A stretch of 64,000 nt of DNA from Pseudomonas sp. Q11 (GCF_024494355.1 NZ_JAKNQY010000006.1:62001-126000); one strand, 5' to 3'. Numbered from the stretch's first letter, positions 42,375 through 52,802 are shown. Translations and numbers: made by a program. The notes: generated by a model not told the origin, from the sequence alone.

Positions 42375-43862
42375 ATGAGTGCAATTCATGAGCAGGCAAT
42401 GACTCACGTGTATCAGCAGATACTGCAGCGATTGTCAGGTTTTTATTCCCGCGCGGAACGTACTGCGTTGCAGCTTTTGATCCAGCGTTTAATTGTCGCG
42501 GCCGGAGGCATCGACCGGATTGGCGACTTTCGCGTATTGACGGTCCAGAACGGGAGCCGGGACAGCTTTTATGTCCTGGCGGCGTTGCGTGCCGCGCAAT
42601 TGAGCATCGCGGGCAGGCATCCGGCGACCTTCGACCTGCGCGTCGCCACCCCACGTTTGAGCGAGACCACCCAGGCGACCCTGGAAAACATCCACCGCTG
42701 CTATAGCGCGCTGTTCGTCTACGACGATCCCCGGGTTGAGCTGTTGATGGCGGATAACCGCGAAGTGGTGCCATTCAATCACAAGCAGCCTTTGTCGGTG
42801 GCCGGGCATGAGGCCAATCGCATGGACGCGCTCGTTCTGGGCCACCTTCGCTCGGTCGACAGCCCCTTGGAGGTAGGTGATCACGGCTACCTGGCGATGG
42901 CAGAGTTCTATCGGCACATGGCTCGTTGGGAGAGCGGGGTCGACTCGTTAGTCAGCAGTGATACGCCTCGCGAGCAAAAACAGTTCATGTCGGGCCTCCG
43001 GCGTGCTGCCCGCAAGGTAGGCCTGGCCACTGACTCGTCCAGCGGCTTCGACAGTCTCTTCGCGCAACTCGATACCCTGGGCGCGAATCCCTACCAGGGT
43101 TTTTATGGCCAGGACCACCTGGGCGCGTGGAGACCTGAGGGGCATTTCGAGGCTTGTCGGCGCGTGAGCCACATCGGTATCGACGATCTGATCGTCGACA
43201 GCTCGGAAGAAACCAACTGGCCACTGTTCAGTGAGTTTCTGCGGGTACGGACCGAGGAACTCGTCGCATCGGCGCCGGAAAACGGGTACCTCAGCCCGCT
43301 GCTGTCGGCTCATTTGCATGGCCTTCAGGCCTGCTATCTGCAGGGACGCAGCTACGAAGCGGGTTACGGGGACTACGTACAACGAGCCATCATGATCATG
43401 CACCGCAAGCAATTGCCCGAGCATGTCTGCGAACAGGCCAGGATGTTGTTTGGCCCACCTTCGGCCATCCCCGAGCGCCGTGCCCAGGCCGCCAGCGAAG
43501 CGCACAAGACACTAGGACTCAACGAAACGCAACTGGTGTGCATGTTGTTCGCTCCATTCGTTGAGCAAGGCGCAGGCCTGGAGCACTTTCTGCGTTGCTG
43601 TCATCCAGGCATGCTGGTGGCGATGCCGGACCTGCACAAGGCCATGCAGGGCGCGAGCATCGCTGATCAGGTGGCCCAATGGATGGTCGATGTCAGCGGC
43701 CTGCCCCTCGACATGCTCGGCAAGCTGTACCGGGCCAGCATTACGCCGCAAGAGCAGGAAGTGGCGTCGGGGATTGATTCGCACAACGCCATTGATGACG
43801 TCGACGCTGAAGAAGCCGGGCAGGGCGCCGATGCCTTGCGCGAACGTTCGGCACGGCATTGA
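42375..43862 (+). CDS. Uncharacterised 495-aa protein
   Basis: No family recognised. Soluble, no signal peptide or membrane segments. ATG 42375 is preferred over the ATG two codons earlier because AGG lies 9 nt upstream. Residues about 1-45 are helical with LLIQRLIVAAGGIDRIGDFRV; the middle contains FYGQDHLGAWRPEGHFEACR; residues 360-470 look alpha-helical (ERRAQAASEAHKTLGLNETQLVCMLFAPF). Tail is acidic. It precedes a MocR-type regulator by about 100 bp on the same strand, suggesting linked function. No catalytic motif is evident. Confidence 0.75.
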   Translation: MSAIHEQAMTHVYQQILQRLSGFYSRAERTALQLLIQRLIVAAGGIDRIGDFRVLTVQNGSRDSFYVLAALRAAQLSIAGRHPATFDLRVATPRLSETTQATLENIHRCYSALFVYDDPRVELLMADNREVVPFNHKQPLSVAGHEANRMDALVLGHLRSVDSPLEVGDHGYLAMAEFYRHMARWESGVDSLVSSDTPREQKQFMSGLRRAARKVGLATDSSSGFDSLFAQLDTLGANPYQGFYGQDHLGAWRPEGHFEACRRVSHIGIDDLIVDSSEETNWPLFSEFLRVRTEELVASAPENGYLSPLLSAHLHGLQACYLQGRSYEAGYGDYVQRAIMIMHRKQLPEHVCEQARMLFGPPSAIPERRAQAASEAHKTLGLNETQLVCMLFAPFVEQGAGLEHFLRCCHPGMLVAMPDLHKAMQGASIADQVAQWMVDVSGLPLDMLGKLYRASITPQEQEVASGIDSHNAIDDVDAEEAGQGADALRERSARH

Positions 43863-43958
43863 GGGCCGAGGTTTGACGGATTCATTCGCCACGTATCCGG
43901 CCGTTGTTCCCGGCCATCCGGCGGAGCCGGTCACGGTCCTTACTGTTGGCCAAACCCC

Positions 43959-45353
43959 ATGAAAGGTTGCCGGGAACCAGACTTCGCTTATCAGGCGGTT
44001 TATCGTTATCTGACGACCCTGATCAATGAATTGGGGGCCGATGCCCGAGTGCGCTTGCCGTCATTACGGCAACTGGCCGAGCGCCTGAACGTGTCGATCT
44101 CCACCATCCAGTACGCCTATTCGCTACTGGAAAAGGAAGGGCGGGTCTACTCGGTCGCCAAGTCCGGTTATTACGCGTTGCCAGTGCCCTGCGTTGCGAC
44201 TCTGGGCGGTGGAGATGATTTGCTCGAGACCCTGTACGTCAATGCGCGGCGACCGGGAATGCTGGTGCTCAGTGCTGACGAGCCTGCGTTGGTGCAACCG
44301 CTGGACAGCCCACTGTTGTTGCTTGAGCGTGAGCTGCTGCGCCAGTATCCGCGCTCCTCACAGATGCCTTCGCAACCCTGGGGCGAACTGGAGCTGCGTA
44401 CCGCGCTGGCGGCTCGCTACACTTCTTCGCCGGCCCGGTGCTGGAACGCCGACGACGTCTATATCGGTGCCGATCTGCGCGGCGTGCTGGAGATTCTGAT
44501 CGCAGTGCTGGCGCTCAAGGGCGCTACGGTGCTGATCGAATCGCCCTGCGACTGGACCGTCCTGCGCTTGCTGCAGGCGGCGGATATTGACGTGATTGAG
44601 CTGCCACTGCTGGCGGATGGGGACATCAATGTCGAGCAGTTGGAGCAATTACTGACGGGGGAAACGGTACGCCTGGTCATCCTGTCCTCGGTCCTGAACA
44701 TGCCCAGGGGCACGCTCGTTCCTGAAAACAACCGCCGCGCCGTAGCACGCTTGCTGGATCTGCACGGCACATGGGTGCTGGAAAACGACAGTTATACAGA
44801 CCTGGCGTTCGAAGCCGGGGTTACGCCTTTTCGAGACTTGCTCGACCCGGATCGACTGATCGTCTATTCCACTTTCGAAAAAACCATCGGCCCCGAGGCA
44901 CCCTATGGTTATGTGCTGTCGCGTCAGTTGACGTTGGAGTTGCAGCGCCATTTCCTGCTGCGCGCGTTTAGCCTGTCGCCGATTCGCCAGAAAGCCATTG
45001 CCCGTCTGTACAGTAACGGCCGGATCGATCAGCACTTGCTGGTCTTGCGGCGTTTGCTGCGTGAAGGGGCTGCCTCGACGACGCAATTGCTGCGCGAGCG
45101 GCTGGGGGACAGCCTGCAATGGCTGGAACCTCAGGGGGGCGCGACGATCTGGACGCGATCTTCGCGGCACGTCGATTTACGGCGGGTCTTCCAGCGGCTG
45201 CTTGCACAGCGAATCGTCATAGCGCCGGGTGAACTGTTCAGTCTGCAAGGGCTGTATGCACAGCATATGCGCCTGACCCATGCCTTAGGCGGTTCGCACG
45301 ATCTGGATACAGCACTCTGCGCGCTGGCCGATGCCTTGAGACTTGAGACTTGA
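43959..45353 (+). CDS. MocR/GntR-type regulator with aminotransferase domain
   Basis: 464 aa. N-terminal GntR winged HTH (about 10-75): ARVRLPSLRQLAERLNVSISTIQYAYSLLEKEGRVYSV, then a fold-type I PLP aminotransferase-like domain (about 110-460). The PLP lysine is expected in STFEKTIGPEAPYGYVLS, the equivalent of S-x-S-K-x(2)-x-P-G in relatives. MocR proteins sense PLP or amino compounds and regulate neighbouring genes. The preceding 495-aa gene is the closest candidate target. Confidence 0.9.
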   Translation: MKGCREPDFAYQAVYRYLTTLINELGADARVRLPSLRQLAERLNVSISTIQYAYSLLEKEGRVYSVAKSGYYALPVPCVATLGGGDDLLETLYVNARRPGMLVLSADEPALVQPLDSPLLLLERELLRQYPRSSQMPSQPWGELELRTALAARYTSSPARCWNADDVYIGADLRGVLEILIAVLALKGATVLIESPCDWTVLRLLQAADIDVIELPLLADGDINVEQLEQLLTGETVRLVILSSVLNMPRGTLVPENNRRAVARLLDLHGTWVLENDSYTDLAFEAGVTPFRDLLDPDRLIVYSTFEKTIGPEAPYGYVLSRQLTLELQRHFLLRAFSLSPIRQKAIARLYSNGRIDQHLLVLRRLLREGAASTTQLLRERLGDSLQWLEPQGGATIWTRSSRHVDLRRVFQRLLAQRIVIAPGELFSLQGLYAQHMRLTHALGGSHDLDTALCALADALRLET

Positions 45354-45454
45354 GCAATCGTAATGCGGAGCGATGGATCGAACCCATCGCGCCACGGTCG
45401 AACTGTCAGTAAACTGCATCCGATCAATCGAGCCACTCCATCCAGAGGTTTTGC

Positions 45455-47101
45455 ATGACAGTCAGTCCTTTTGCGGGCAAGCCGGCACCGGCAGCGTTGT
45501 TGATCGATATCCCGCGACTGGTGACGGCCTACTACACCGGCCGGCCCGACGCCTCGGTTTCGACCCAGCGCGTGGCTTTCGGCACCTCCGGCCACCGTGG
45601 CAGTTCCTTCGACCTGGGGTTTAACGAATGGCATGTGCTGGCCATCAGCCAAGCGATTTGCCTGTACCGTGAAGCCCAGGGCATCAGCGGCCCCTTGTTC
45701 CTGGGGATCGATACCCATGCGCTGTCTACCCCGGCAGGGGCCAGCGCGCTGGAGGTATTCGCTGCCAATGGGGTCACCGTGATGATCGCCGAGGCCGATG
45801 AATACACACCCACGCCGGCGATTTCCCATGCCATTCTTTGCTACAACCGGGGCCGCACCACCGGTCTGGCGGACGGCATCGTCATCACGCCGTCTCACAA
45901 TCCGCCGCAGAGTGGTGGCTACAAGTACAATCCCACCAACGGCGGCCCGGCCGATACCCACATCACCAAATGGATCGAAGCCAAGGCCAACGAGCTGCTC
46001 ACCAGCCAGTTGGCGGGCGTCAAGCGCATCAGCTATGAGCAGGCCCTGAAGGCTGACACCACTCACCGTCACGACTACCTCAATACCTACGTGGCGGATC
46101 TGGTCAATGTCATCGACTTCGATGCCATCCGCGCTGCCGGCCTGCGCCTGGGCGTCGACCCGCTGGGTGGCGCGGGCGTGCGCTACTGGCCCGCCATTGC
46201 CGAGCATTACCGCCTGGACTTGGAAGTGGTCAACACCCAGGTGGATTCCACCTTCCGCTTCATGACTGTCGATTGGGACGGGCAGATCCGCATGGACCCG
46301 TCCTCCAGCCATGCCATGCAAGGGCTGATTGGCCTCAAAGAGCGTTTCGATGTGGCCTTCGCCTGTGACCCGGACCATGATCGCCACGGCATCGTGACAC
46401 CCTCCGGCGGTTTGCTGGCGCCGAACAACTATCTGGCGGTGTCCATCGACTACCTGTTCCAGAACCGCCCGCAGTGGCGTGCCGATGCCGCCGTGGGCAA
46501 GACGGTGGTCAGCAGCGGTCTGATCGATCGCGTGGCCAAGCGCCTGGGGCGGCGTCTGTATGAGGTGCCGGTAGGCTTCAAGTGGTTTGCTGACGGCCTG
46601 TTCGACGGTTCCCTGGGCTTTGGTGGCGAAGAAAGCGCCGGTGCTTCGTTCCTGCGCAAGGACGGTGGTGTGTGGAGTACCGACAAGGACGGCCTGATCC
46701 CAGCATTGCTGGCGGCCGAAATGACCGCGCGCACCGGTCGCGACCCAAGCCAGGCTTACCGTGCCCTGACGGATGAACTGGGTGAGCCGTTCTCCGTGCG
46801 CGTCGATGCCAAGGCCAGCCCGCAACAGAAGGCGCTGCTGAGCAAGCTGTCGCCGGACCAGGTCGCATCCACTGAATTGGCCGGGGAGACCATCCAGAGC
46901 ATCCTCAGCCATGCCCCGGGCAACGACCAGGCCATCGGCGGGCTGAAGGTCATGACCGAAAACGGCTGGTTCGCCGCGCGTCCATCCGGCACCGAGGACA
47001 TCTACAAGATCTACGCCGAAAGCTTCGTCAGTGACGAGCACCTCAAGCAATTGGTGGTCGAGGCGCAGGCATTGGTCGACGGAGCCATCTCCGGCCAGTG
47101 A
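45455..47101 (+). CDS. pgm: Phosphoglucomutase (alpha-D-glucose phosphate-specific)
   Basis: 548 aa, interconverts glucose-1-phosphate and glucose-6-phosphate for glycogen, trehalose and surface polysaccharide precursors. Active-site phosphoserine S147 in [16 protein letters not shown]; metal loop DPDHDRHG with D305, D307, D309; sugar-binding loop [10 protein letters not shown]; phosphate-binding [12 protein letters not shown] near the end. Length equals E. coli Pgm (546). Followed by a REP pair. Confidence 0.96.
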   Translation: MTVSPFAGKPAPAALLIDIPRLVTAYYTGRPDASVSTQRVAFGTSGHRGSSFDLGFNEWHVLAISQAICLYREAQGISGPLFLGIDTHALSTPAGASALEVFAANGVTVMIAEADEYTPTPAISHAILCYNRGRTTGLADGIVITPSHNPPQSGGYKYNPTNGGPADTHITKWIEAKANELLTSQLAGVKRISYEQALKADTTHRHDYLNTYVADLVNVIDFDAIRAAGLRLGVDPLGGAGVRYWPAIAEHYRLDLEVVNTQVDSTFRFMTVDWDGQIRMDPSSSHAMQGLIGLKERFDVAFACDPDHDRHGIVTPSGGLLAPNNYLAVSIDYLFQNRPQWRADAAVGKTVVSSGLIDRVAKRLGRRLYEVPVGFKWFADGLFDGSLGFGGEESAGASFLRKDGGVWSTDKDGLIPALLAAEMTARTGRDPSQAYRALTDELGEPFSVRVDAKASPQQKALLSKLSPDQVASTELAGETIQSILSHAPGNDQAIGGLKVMTENGWFAARPSGTEDIYKIYAESFVSDEHLKQLVVEAQALVDGAISGQ

Positions 47102-47110
47102 TTCAAAATC

Positions 47111-47188
47111 CATCGCGAGCAGGCTCGCTCCCACATTGGCTCTGCGGTGCAGGTCGGCCTCTGTGGGAGCGAGCCTGCTCGCGATAAC
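47111..47188. repeat. Inverted REP pair after pgm
   Basis: TCGCGAGCAGGCTCGCTCCCAC and GTGGGAGCGAGCCTGCTCGCGA, same family as 5853-5940 and 21651-21738, separated by about 28 bp. Confidence 0.9.
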
Positions 47189-47333
47189 GGTGGGTCGGGT
47201 TACGTTGATGGCAATGTGCGACACCACTTTCACTTCATCGCCTAAATCCATGACCTACAAGCTTTTTGGTGGAATCCGCCAGCAAATACAGACACCATAG
47301 CCGCCATGGTTCTGAACACCGGAGTCCCCAAGC

Positions 47334-49802
47334 GTGTCGCAACACACTCCCGATCTTCCCCCCGAACTTCTGTCCCTGGCCCAGATGCCGTTGCTCAAGC
47401 GCCTGGCCGCGCGTTTTTTGGGTCATGGTCTGACGCAACTGCGAGCCCAGCATCGGGCTTCCTGGTTACACGGCCAAGCCGATGGCTTTCGCAGCGGTCA
47501 TAGCGCCGGTTTTGACTACGGCTATCAGGAGGGCAAGGCCGAAGGGCTGGAAGAGGGCCGGCAGGTCCTGTTGATCCGAGATTCCCGAAGCACCGAGCAC
47601 CCGGCACCGAAAGTCGATGAGCTGCTGTTCGATGACTGGCGCCTGCCGTTAACCGCCGAACTCAAGAAACGCATCAAGGCCGATGTTGCCCGATTGCTTC
47701 CCGCTCACGCCCAGCCGAGCGCCGCGCAGTGGAAGATGATCCTGAGCGATACGCCATCTACCTCGGTCATCGCGGGCGCAGGCGCCGGGAAGTCCACGAC
47801 CCTGGTGCTACGCCTTGTGCTGCTGTCCCATTACCTGGGTTTTGAGTTGGACTCGATGACCGTGGTGACCTTCACGCGGGAATCGCGCAAGGACTTCATT
47901 CACAAACTCATTGAGGTTTTTGCCCTGTGGGGGCGAACAATCAGCCTCAAGGAAGCTCGCGATCTGGTGCGGACCTTCCATTCACGCATCTTGCCCATGG
48001 TGCGCAGCCTGCCCGGGTTCGAACGGCTCCAGGCGTTTGAAACCCTGAGCCATCGCGCCGAATCGACTGATGATGACGCCCTGGGTAACCCCTTTGAATT
48101 GCGCATCAACGATGCTCAGCGCCAACAACTCAATGCCTGCTATCACGGTCTTTATCAACGCGACGAGCGTTTTCGCGAGCTGATCAAGCCGATGTCCCGG
48201 CACGCCTTGCAGCTCAGGGAGCTGGAACGCGACCATCCCGATGTGCAGAAACGGGTGGCGGTAACCGAACTGGCCGCCCAGCGCGATGAAGAGCTGGGCG
48301 ATGCGATCGAAGACCTGTGGTTCCGCGCCGGTGCCTGGCCGATCAAGGGCATCGAGCCAAAGCGTCAGGCATTCCAGATCAATGGTGCGACGTTTCATTG
48401 CCACGGCTACGTTCCCTCCCTGGATGCCTGGGTGATGCTGGGTTTCGACCCGCGGGAAGACGCCCGGCTCAGCCGCCCCGGCGCCAAGCTGAGTATTCGT
48501 GCGGAGTGGGCGGTCAAGCGTACCCTGTTTCAAGCTTTCTGCTCTAAGCCACTGATATGGCTGGATAGTTATGAAGCGTCAAGGCGCGTGCTGAGCGTGT
48601 TGGCCGGGGATGCCAGTGCGGGTCCCGGGTTCGACTACAAGGTGAAAGGCGAATTGGGTTCGGCACCGCTGCTGGATTGCTTTGTCGCGGCAGCCGGTTT
48701 TATCGAGAACCTGGGCCTGGACGTTCCGGACGCAGTGGGCCGGATGTGTTTTGCCCAGGATGACCCGGATCGTTATTTCTTTGAGGCCCTGAGTCGCTAC
48801 TGGCGGGCGTTTGAAGACCACTTGCTGGATCAGTCGCCTCCTGTCATGACGTATAACCGGATGTTCGCGCTGTTCAGTGAGCATTCCCCCGAGAACTTCA
48901 AGCTGCTGAGCGATGCGATACTGCGTCCTCTGTCGCACTTGATGATCGACGAGTTTCAGGATGTCTCGCCGCAGATTGTTTCCTGGCTTCGCGCAAGCCT
49001 GCGGGAAGTGCGCAGCCGTGGTCCCGCCATGCATGTGGGCCGAGGCGCCCAACGTTCGTCTTTGCTGTGCGTGGGCGATGACTGGCAGTCGATCTACGGC
49101 TGGCGCGGCAGCTCGCCCAGTTATTTCATGGCGTTCAACAAACAGTTTCCTTCGCCGGCAAACACCCGGGTTATGCTCACCGATAACTACCGCAGCCATC
49201 AGCACATCATTGACGCCGCCGAACACGTCGTGCGTGCGGCTTCGGCTATTCCCGGAAAAAAGGCCAAGGCCAGCGGCACGCCTCGGACCTTGAGCCCGGT
49301 CAATGTGCTGGACAGAGACGACGAAGGCCTGGCGAAGCGGCTGGATGAGCACTACCGCAAGGGCGATTCAATCTTGATGCTGTATCGAAAAACAAGCGAT
49401 AAGCTATTGATTGAAAGGCATATTCAACCAATAGTTAATGTGGATTCTAGTTTGCCGTACCCGGCGAGGCGCCTCAGGCAGATGACCTACCATAGCGCCA
49501 AGGGGCTTCAGGCCGACGCGGTGTTTTTGCTCGGTGACTGCCAGCACTCGACCAGTTCCCCCTACAAGAATCAGGTCTACCGAATGGCCGGGCTGGGTCA
49601 GGACGGCGATGCCGAGCCGTACGACACGGCACAGAAAGACGAGATTCTACGTCTGGCCTATGTCGGTATTACCCGGGCGGTGCAGCATTGCTATTGGTAT
49701 GTCGACGGGCAGGACACACCGGTCAACAAGGCGCCCAAGGCGTCGGATCGGATAGGGACCGGCAAGCCGTTCTTTGCCGATCATCGCCGCGCCCGCGGTT
49801 GA
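47334..49802 (+). CDS. UvrD/Rep-type SF1A DNA helicase
   Basis: 822 aa. Q motif PSAAQWKMI, Walker A GAGAGKST (148-155), motif II as MIDEFQDVS, motif III GDDWQSIYGWRGS, motif IV region NYRSHQHIIDAAE, motif V YHSAKGLQADAVFLLG and motif VI AYVGITRAV are all present and in order. A 140-residue N-terminal extension (GFRSGHSAGFDYGYQEGKAEGLEEGRQ, glycine/glutamate-periodic) precedes the Q motif, which UvrD and Rep lack; E. coli helicase IV also has an N-terminal extension, but sequence identity to it is not clear. GTG 47334 has GGAG 9-12 nt upstream. 3'-5' unwinding in repair or conflict resolution is inferred. Confidence 0.88.
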   Translation: MSQHTPDLPPELLSLAQMPLLKRLAARFLGHGLTQLRAQHRASWLHGQADGFRSGHSAGFDYGYQEGKAEGLEEGRQVLLIRDSRSTEHPAPKVDELLFDDWRLPLTAELKKRIKADVARLLPAHAQPSAAQWKMILSDTPSTSVIAGAGAGKSTTLVLRLVLLSHYLGFELDSMTVVTFTRESRKDFIHKLIEVFALWGRTISLKEARDLVRTFHSRILPMVRSLPGFERLQAFETLSHRAESTDDDALGNPFELRINDAQRQQLNACYHGLYQRDERFRELIKPMSRHALQLRELERDHPDVQKRVAVTELAAQRDEELGDAIEDLWFRAGAWPIKGIEPKRQAFQINGATFHCHGYVPSLDAWVMLGFDPREDARLSRPGAKLSIRAEWAVKRTLFQAFCSKPLIWLDSYEASRRVLSVLAGDASAGPGFDYKVKGELGSAPLLDCFVAAAGFIENLGLDVPDAVGRMCFAQDDPDRYFFEALSRYWRAFEDHLLDQSPPVMTYNRMFALFSEHSPENFKLLSDAILRPLSHLMIDEFQDVSPQIVSWLRASLREVRSRGPAMHVGRGAQRSSLLCVGDDWQSIYGWRGSSPSYFMAFNKQFPSPANTRVMLTDNYRSHQHIIDAAEHVVRAASAIPGKKAKASGTPRTLSPVNVLDRDDEGLAKRLDEHYRKGDSILMLYRKTSDKLLIERHIQPIVNVDSSLPYPARRLRQMTYHSAKGLQADAVFLLGDCQHSTSSPYKNQVYRMAGLGQDGDAEPYDTAQKDEILRLAYVGITRAVQHCYWYVDGQDTPVNKAPKASDRIGTGKPFFADHRRARG

Positions 49803-49838
49803 GAACATCGGGGCACGAACAAAACCGTCAGCCAAAAA

Positions 49839-49866
49839 GAAGCCCACTGATGTGGGCTTCTTTTTT
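49839..49866. terminator. Bidirectional rho-independent terminator
   Basis: GAAGCCCAC-TGAT-GTGGGCTTC followed by TTTTTT and preceded by AAAAA, between the convergent helicase and DUF1652-like genes. Confidence 0.9.
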
Positions 49867-50144
49867 CAGGAGGCAAATCGTCGCAAGCCAACCGGTGGCA
49901 CGAACGCTTCCAGCTCGGCTTCAACCGCTTCGATTATTCGCTCCACGTCAGGGGCGTTCATCACTGTCGCGCAGGGGATGCCTGCAATCGCGATCATAGT
50001 CTCGCCACTGGCACGGTCAAACAGCCGGGCGACCATGCTGCCCGGTGCGTCCATGCTGGCCTCGAATCCCATGGGATGAAAATGCCAGCGCATCAGCTGG
50101 CAGGCGTTGGGAAACGTAACCTTGCTGAAAGATCCTCTATTCAT
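49866..50144 (-). CDS. DUF1652-like small protein
   Basis: 92 aa, soluble. The pattern FPNACQLMRWHFHPMGFEASMDAPGSMVARLFD, then SGETMIAIAGIPC and a helix VERIIEAVEAELEAF resembles the DUF1652 proteins that are abundant in Pseudomonas; no function is known. The stop abuts the T-run of the shared terminator. Family assignment is from pattern memory and is uncertain; existence of the gene is more secure. Confidence 0.65.
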   Translation of the reverse strand: MNRGSFSKVTFPNACQLMRWHFHPMGFEASMDAPGSMVARLFDRASGETMIAIAGIPCATVMNAPDVERIIEAVEAELEAFVPPVGLRRFAS

Positions 50145-50333
50145 CTGTTGCCCACCTTCTTCATCAAGCGCTTCCGTTTGCTCATATCAGGAAGGAAGAG
50201 CCATCATGGCTCTACCAGTGAGAACTAAAAATAGCACCTGCAAATGAATGTCATGTGGCTTTTTTCAGGCCGTTTGGCGATTGGTTCACTTTTTTTGATT
50301 TGCATCACGACTTATGCCGTTTTGATCAGGACG

Positions 50334-51767
50334 TCACCTTCTCTGGGCACGTATGTCATCACGCTCATCCAGAGGCTCTGGCTCACGGCATTTCAAGGCA
50401 ATTACCCAAGCCAGCAGCATTAAAGACGTGGCAACGGTGAAGGTGAGATGCAAGCCATTTGCCACTGCTTCAGGGGTAGCCTGGGCGATACCATTCGTCG
50501 GTACAGAGAGCGCAAACACCGCGCCGAGCGCCGATGCACCGGTCAAGAAACCCAGGTTGCGCGACAGATTGAGCAGCCCTGAGATGATGCCGCGGTTGCT
50601 TGCGGGTACATCCGCCATCACCGCGGTGTTGTTGGCCGTCTGGAACAGCGCATAGCCAAGGGTTGTTACCGCGATAGCAGCGACATAGCCGCCTACACCG
50701 AGGGTCGGTGGCATCAGCGACAGCATCAGGCAGCCGAGTATCATGATCAGCAGCCCGACGAGCCGCATGGGGCGCACGCCGAAGCGGTCCACCAGGCGCC
50801 CGGCAGGCACGCCCGCCAGCGCGGCGACCGACGGCCCTGCCGCCAACACCAGCCCCACCAGGGCGGTGGGCAACCCAAGGGCGATGGACAGATAAAAAGG
50901 CCCCACCAGCAGCGTCGCCATCATGACCGTTGCGACCAGGGCACTGGTCACCAACCCGGAAATGAGCAGCCGGTCCCCAAGCAACGCCAAGGCAATCAGT
51001 GGCGACGCGACCCGCCGCTGGGCCAGGACAAACAGACTGCCGCCCAGGATCGCCGTCAGCGACAGCGCAATATTCGGCCAGTCGAAGTTGCCTCGGCCCA
51101 ACGTCGTGGCGAGGGCATAGGCGCCAAGCGTTATCGCCAATAGAAGCGTACCTAGGGTGTCGAAGCGGGGGACCGCGGCCGATCTCTCCGGTTGCCGGGC
51201 AGGCAGTGAACGCCAGGTCAGTACACACGTCAGCAGCCCAAGAGGAACGTTAATCAAAAATAACGCCTGCCAACCGAAACCGCTGATCAATGCGCCACCC
51301 AGAGAAGGCCCGAGGGCGGTACCTACCGCTGATAGAGTGGCCAGCAGCCCCATGGCGCTGCCGATCTTTTCCTTTCCGACCGTCTCGCCAACCAGGGCCA
51401 GGGTCAGCGTCATCATGATGGCCGCGCCCAGGCCTTGCAGCGCCCGGCCTGCAATCAACAACCACAGTGAGGGGGCCAAGCCGCAAAGCGCCGACGCTAG
51501 GGTGAACAACCCGATCCCGCCCAATAGCAGCTTGCCAGGCCCCACCAAATCCCCCAATCGCCCAAGGCTGACAATCAACGTGGTGATCGCCAGTAAATAG
51601 GCAAGTACCACCCATTGAACCTGCTGAAAGGGGGCCTCGAACGCCTGGGCCAGCGTCGGCAAGCCGACTGTCACCACGCTGGCGCCCAGGGAGGCAAGCA
51701 AGGTTGAAAGTGACAGGCTGGCCAAGGCCCAGCGTGGTGAAGATTGTGTATTAACGGGTTTCATCAT
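50334..51767 (-). CDS. MFS drug efflux transporter, DHA2 (14-TMS)
   Basis: 477-aa integral inner-membrane protein, H+ antiporter of the EmrB/QacA family. Fourteen hydrophobic segments from about residue 14; motif A appears as GRLGDLVGPGKLLLGGIGLF and motif C as LGPSLGGALISGFGWQALFLINVPLG. Expected substrates are amphipathic drugs. Divergent from a LysR gene (start 51897). GAGAGGAC precedes ATG 51767. No EmrA-like adaptor is adjacent. Confidence 0.92.
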   Translation of the reverse strand: MMKPVNTQSSPRWALASLSLSTLLASLGASVVTVGLPTLAQAFEAPFQQVQWVVLAYLLAITTLIVSLGRLGDLVGPGKLLLGGIGLFTLASALCGLAPSLWLLIAGRALQGLGAAIMMTLTLALVGETVGKEKIGSAMGLLATLSAVGTALGPSLGGALISGFGWQALFLINVPLGLLTCVLTWRSLPARQPERSAAVPRFDTLGTLLLAITLGAYALATTLGRGNFDWPNIALSLTAILGGSLFVLAQRRVASPLIALALLGDRLLISGLVTSALVATVMMATLLVGPFYLSIALGLPTALVGLVLAAGPSVAALAGVPAGRLVDRFGVRPMRLVGLLIMILGCLMLSLMPPTLGVGGYVAAIAVTTLGYALFQTANNTAVMADVPASNRGIISGLLNLSRNLGFLTGASALGAVFALSVPTNGIAQATPEAVANGLHLTFTVATSLMLLAWVIALKCREPEPLDERDDIRAQRR

Positions 51768-51896
51768 GTCCTCTCGCTCTGCTGCTACGTAAATGGCGCT
51801 GTCAGAACGTTACGCCCGGGCATAACATGGCGGAAGACGCACGGATTGCACTTTATAACTGCATACAGCGCCACCTATTTAAATCAGGACTTCGCC

Positions 51897-52802
51897 ATGT
51901 CCACCCCCGACCTCAATCTGCTGGTTACCCTTGATGTCTTGCTCTCGGAAGGCAGCGTGGCCCGAGCCGCTCGGCGCCTGCGACTCAGCCCTTCGGCCAT
52001 GAGCCGCGCGCTGGCGCGGTTGCGCGAAACCACGGGCGATCCGTTGCTGGTGCGGGCCGGGCGCGGCCTGGTTCCCACACCCCGCGCCTTGGAATTACGC
52101 GAGCACGTCAGCCAACTGGTACAGGACGCCCAGGCGGCGCTACGGCCGTCCCAGGCCCCGGACCTGGGACGATTGCGCCGAACCTTCACGCTGCGCACCC
52201 GGGAAGGGTTCGTTGAAAACTTCGCCATCGACTTGATTGCCCGTATCAACGAACAGGCGCCCGGTGTACGGCTGCATTTCCTGGACAAGGCCGACAAGGA
52301 CAGTACGGCGCTGCGAGAGGGCACGGTGGACCTGGAAACAGCCGTCGTGGACAAGGGCACCAGCCCTGAGCTGCGAACCCAGGCGTTATTTACTGATCGC
52401 CTGATTGGGGTGGTGCGCGCTGGACATCCGCTGAGCCGGGCCGAGGTGAGTGCTGTCGCTTACGCGGCGGGCGCGCACATTGGTGTTTCCTTGCGGGGCC
52501 TGGATCACAGCGCCATCGAACAGGCCTTGGGGCCTATGAACCTGATACGGGAAATCGCGATTACCGTACCGGGTTTCTCCACCGCGCTGGGCCTCGCCCG
52601 GTCCAGCGATCTGATCGCCAGCGTGCCTGAGCGCTATACCACCCGCCTGCGTGCCGGCATGCACAGCTTTGCGCTGCCGTTTGCGGTGCCGACATTCACG
52701 ATTTCCATGCTTTGGCACCCCCGAATGGATGCCGATCCTGTGCACCGCTGGTTTCGCGGTTGTCTGCGGGAAGTGTGTTCAGGCAAAACCGTAGATATCT
52801 AG
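51897..52802 (+). CDS. LysR-type regulator of the MFS pump
   Basis: 301 aa from ATG 51897. NodD-like N-terminus MSTPDLNLLVTLDVLLSEGSVARAARRLRLSPSAMSRALARLR; GDPLLVRAGRGLVPTPRA; effector domain about 90-295. Divergent from the MFS gene, 129 bp apart; regulation of that pump is inferred from position. Confidence 0.9.
   Translation: MSTPDLNLLVTLDVLLSEGSVARAARRLRLSPSAMSRALARLRETTGDPLLVRAGRGLVPTPRALELREHVSQLVQDAQAALRPSQAPDLGRLRRTFTLRTREGFVENFAIDLIARINEQAPGVRLHFLDKADKDSTALREGTVDLETAVVDKGTSPELRTQALFTDRLIGVVRAGHPLSRAEVSAVAYAAGAHIGVSLRGLDHSAIEQALGPMNLIREIAITVPGFSTALGLARSSDLIASVPERYTTRLRAGMHSFALPFAVPTFTISMLWHPRMDADPVHRWFRGCLREVCSGKTVDI

Noticed and set aside
5853..47188. Recurring GTGGGAGCGAGCCTGCTCGC palindromes as a CRISPR array or transposon ends
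   Set aside because: The copies are dispersed inverted pairs in gaps between unrelated genes, with no regular spacers or transposase: they are REP elements.
45131..47251. Open frame of about 700 codons on the minus strand
   Set aside because: Antisense to phosphoglucomutase and the MocR gene; no motifs and no ribosome site.
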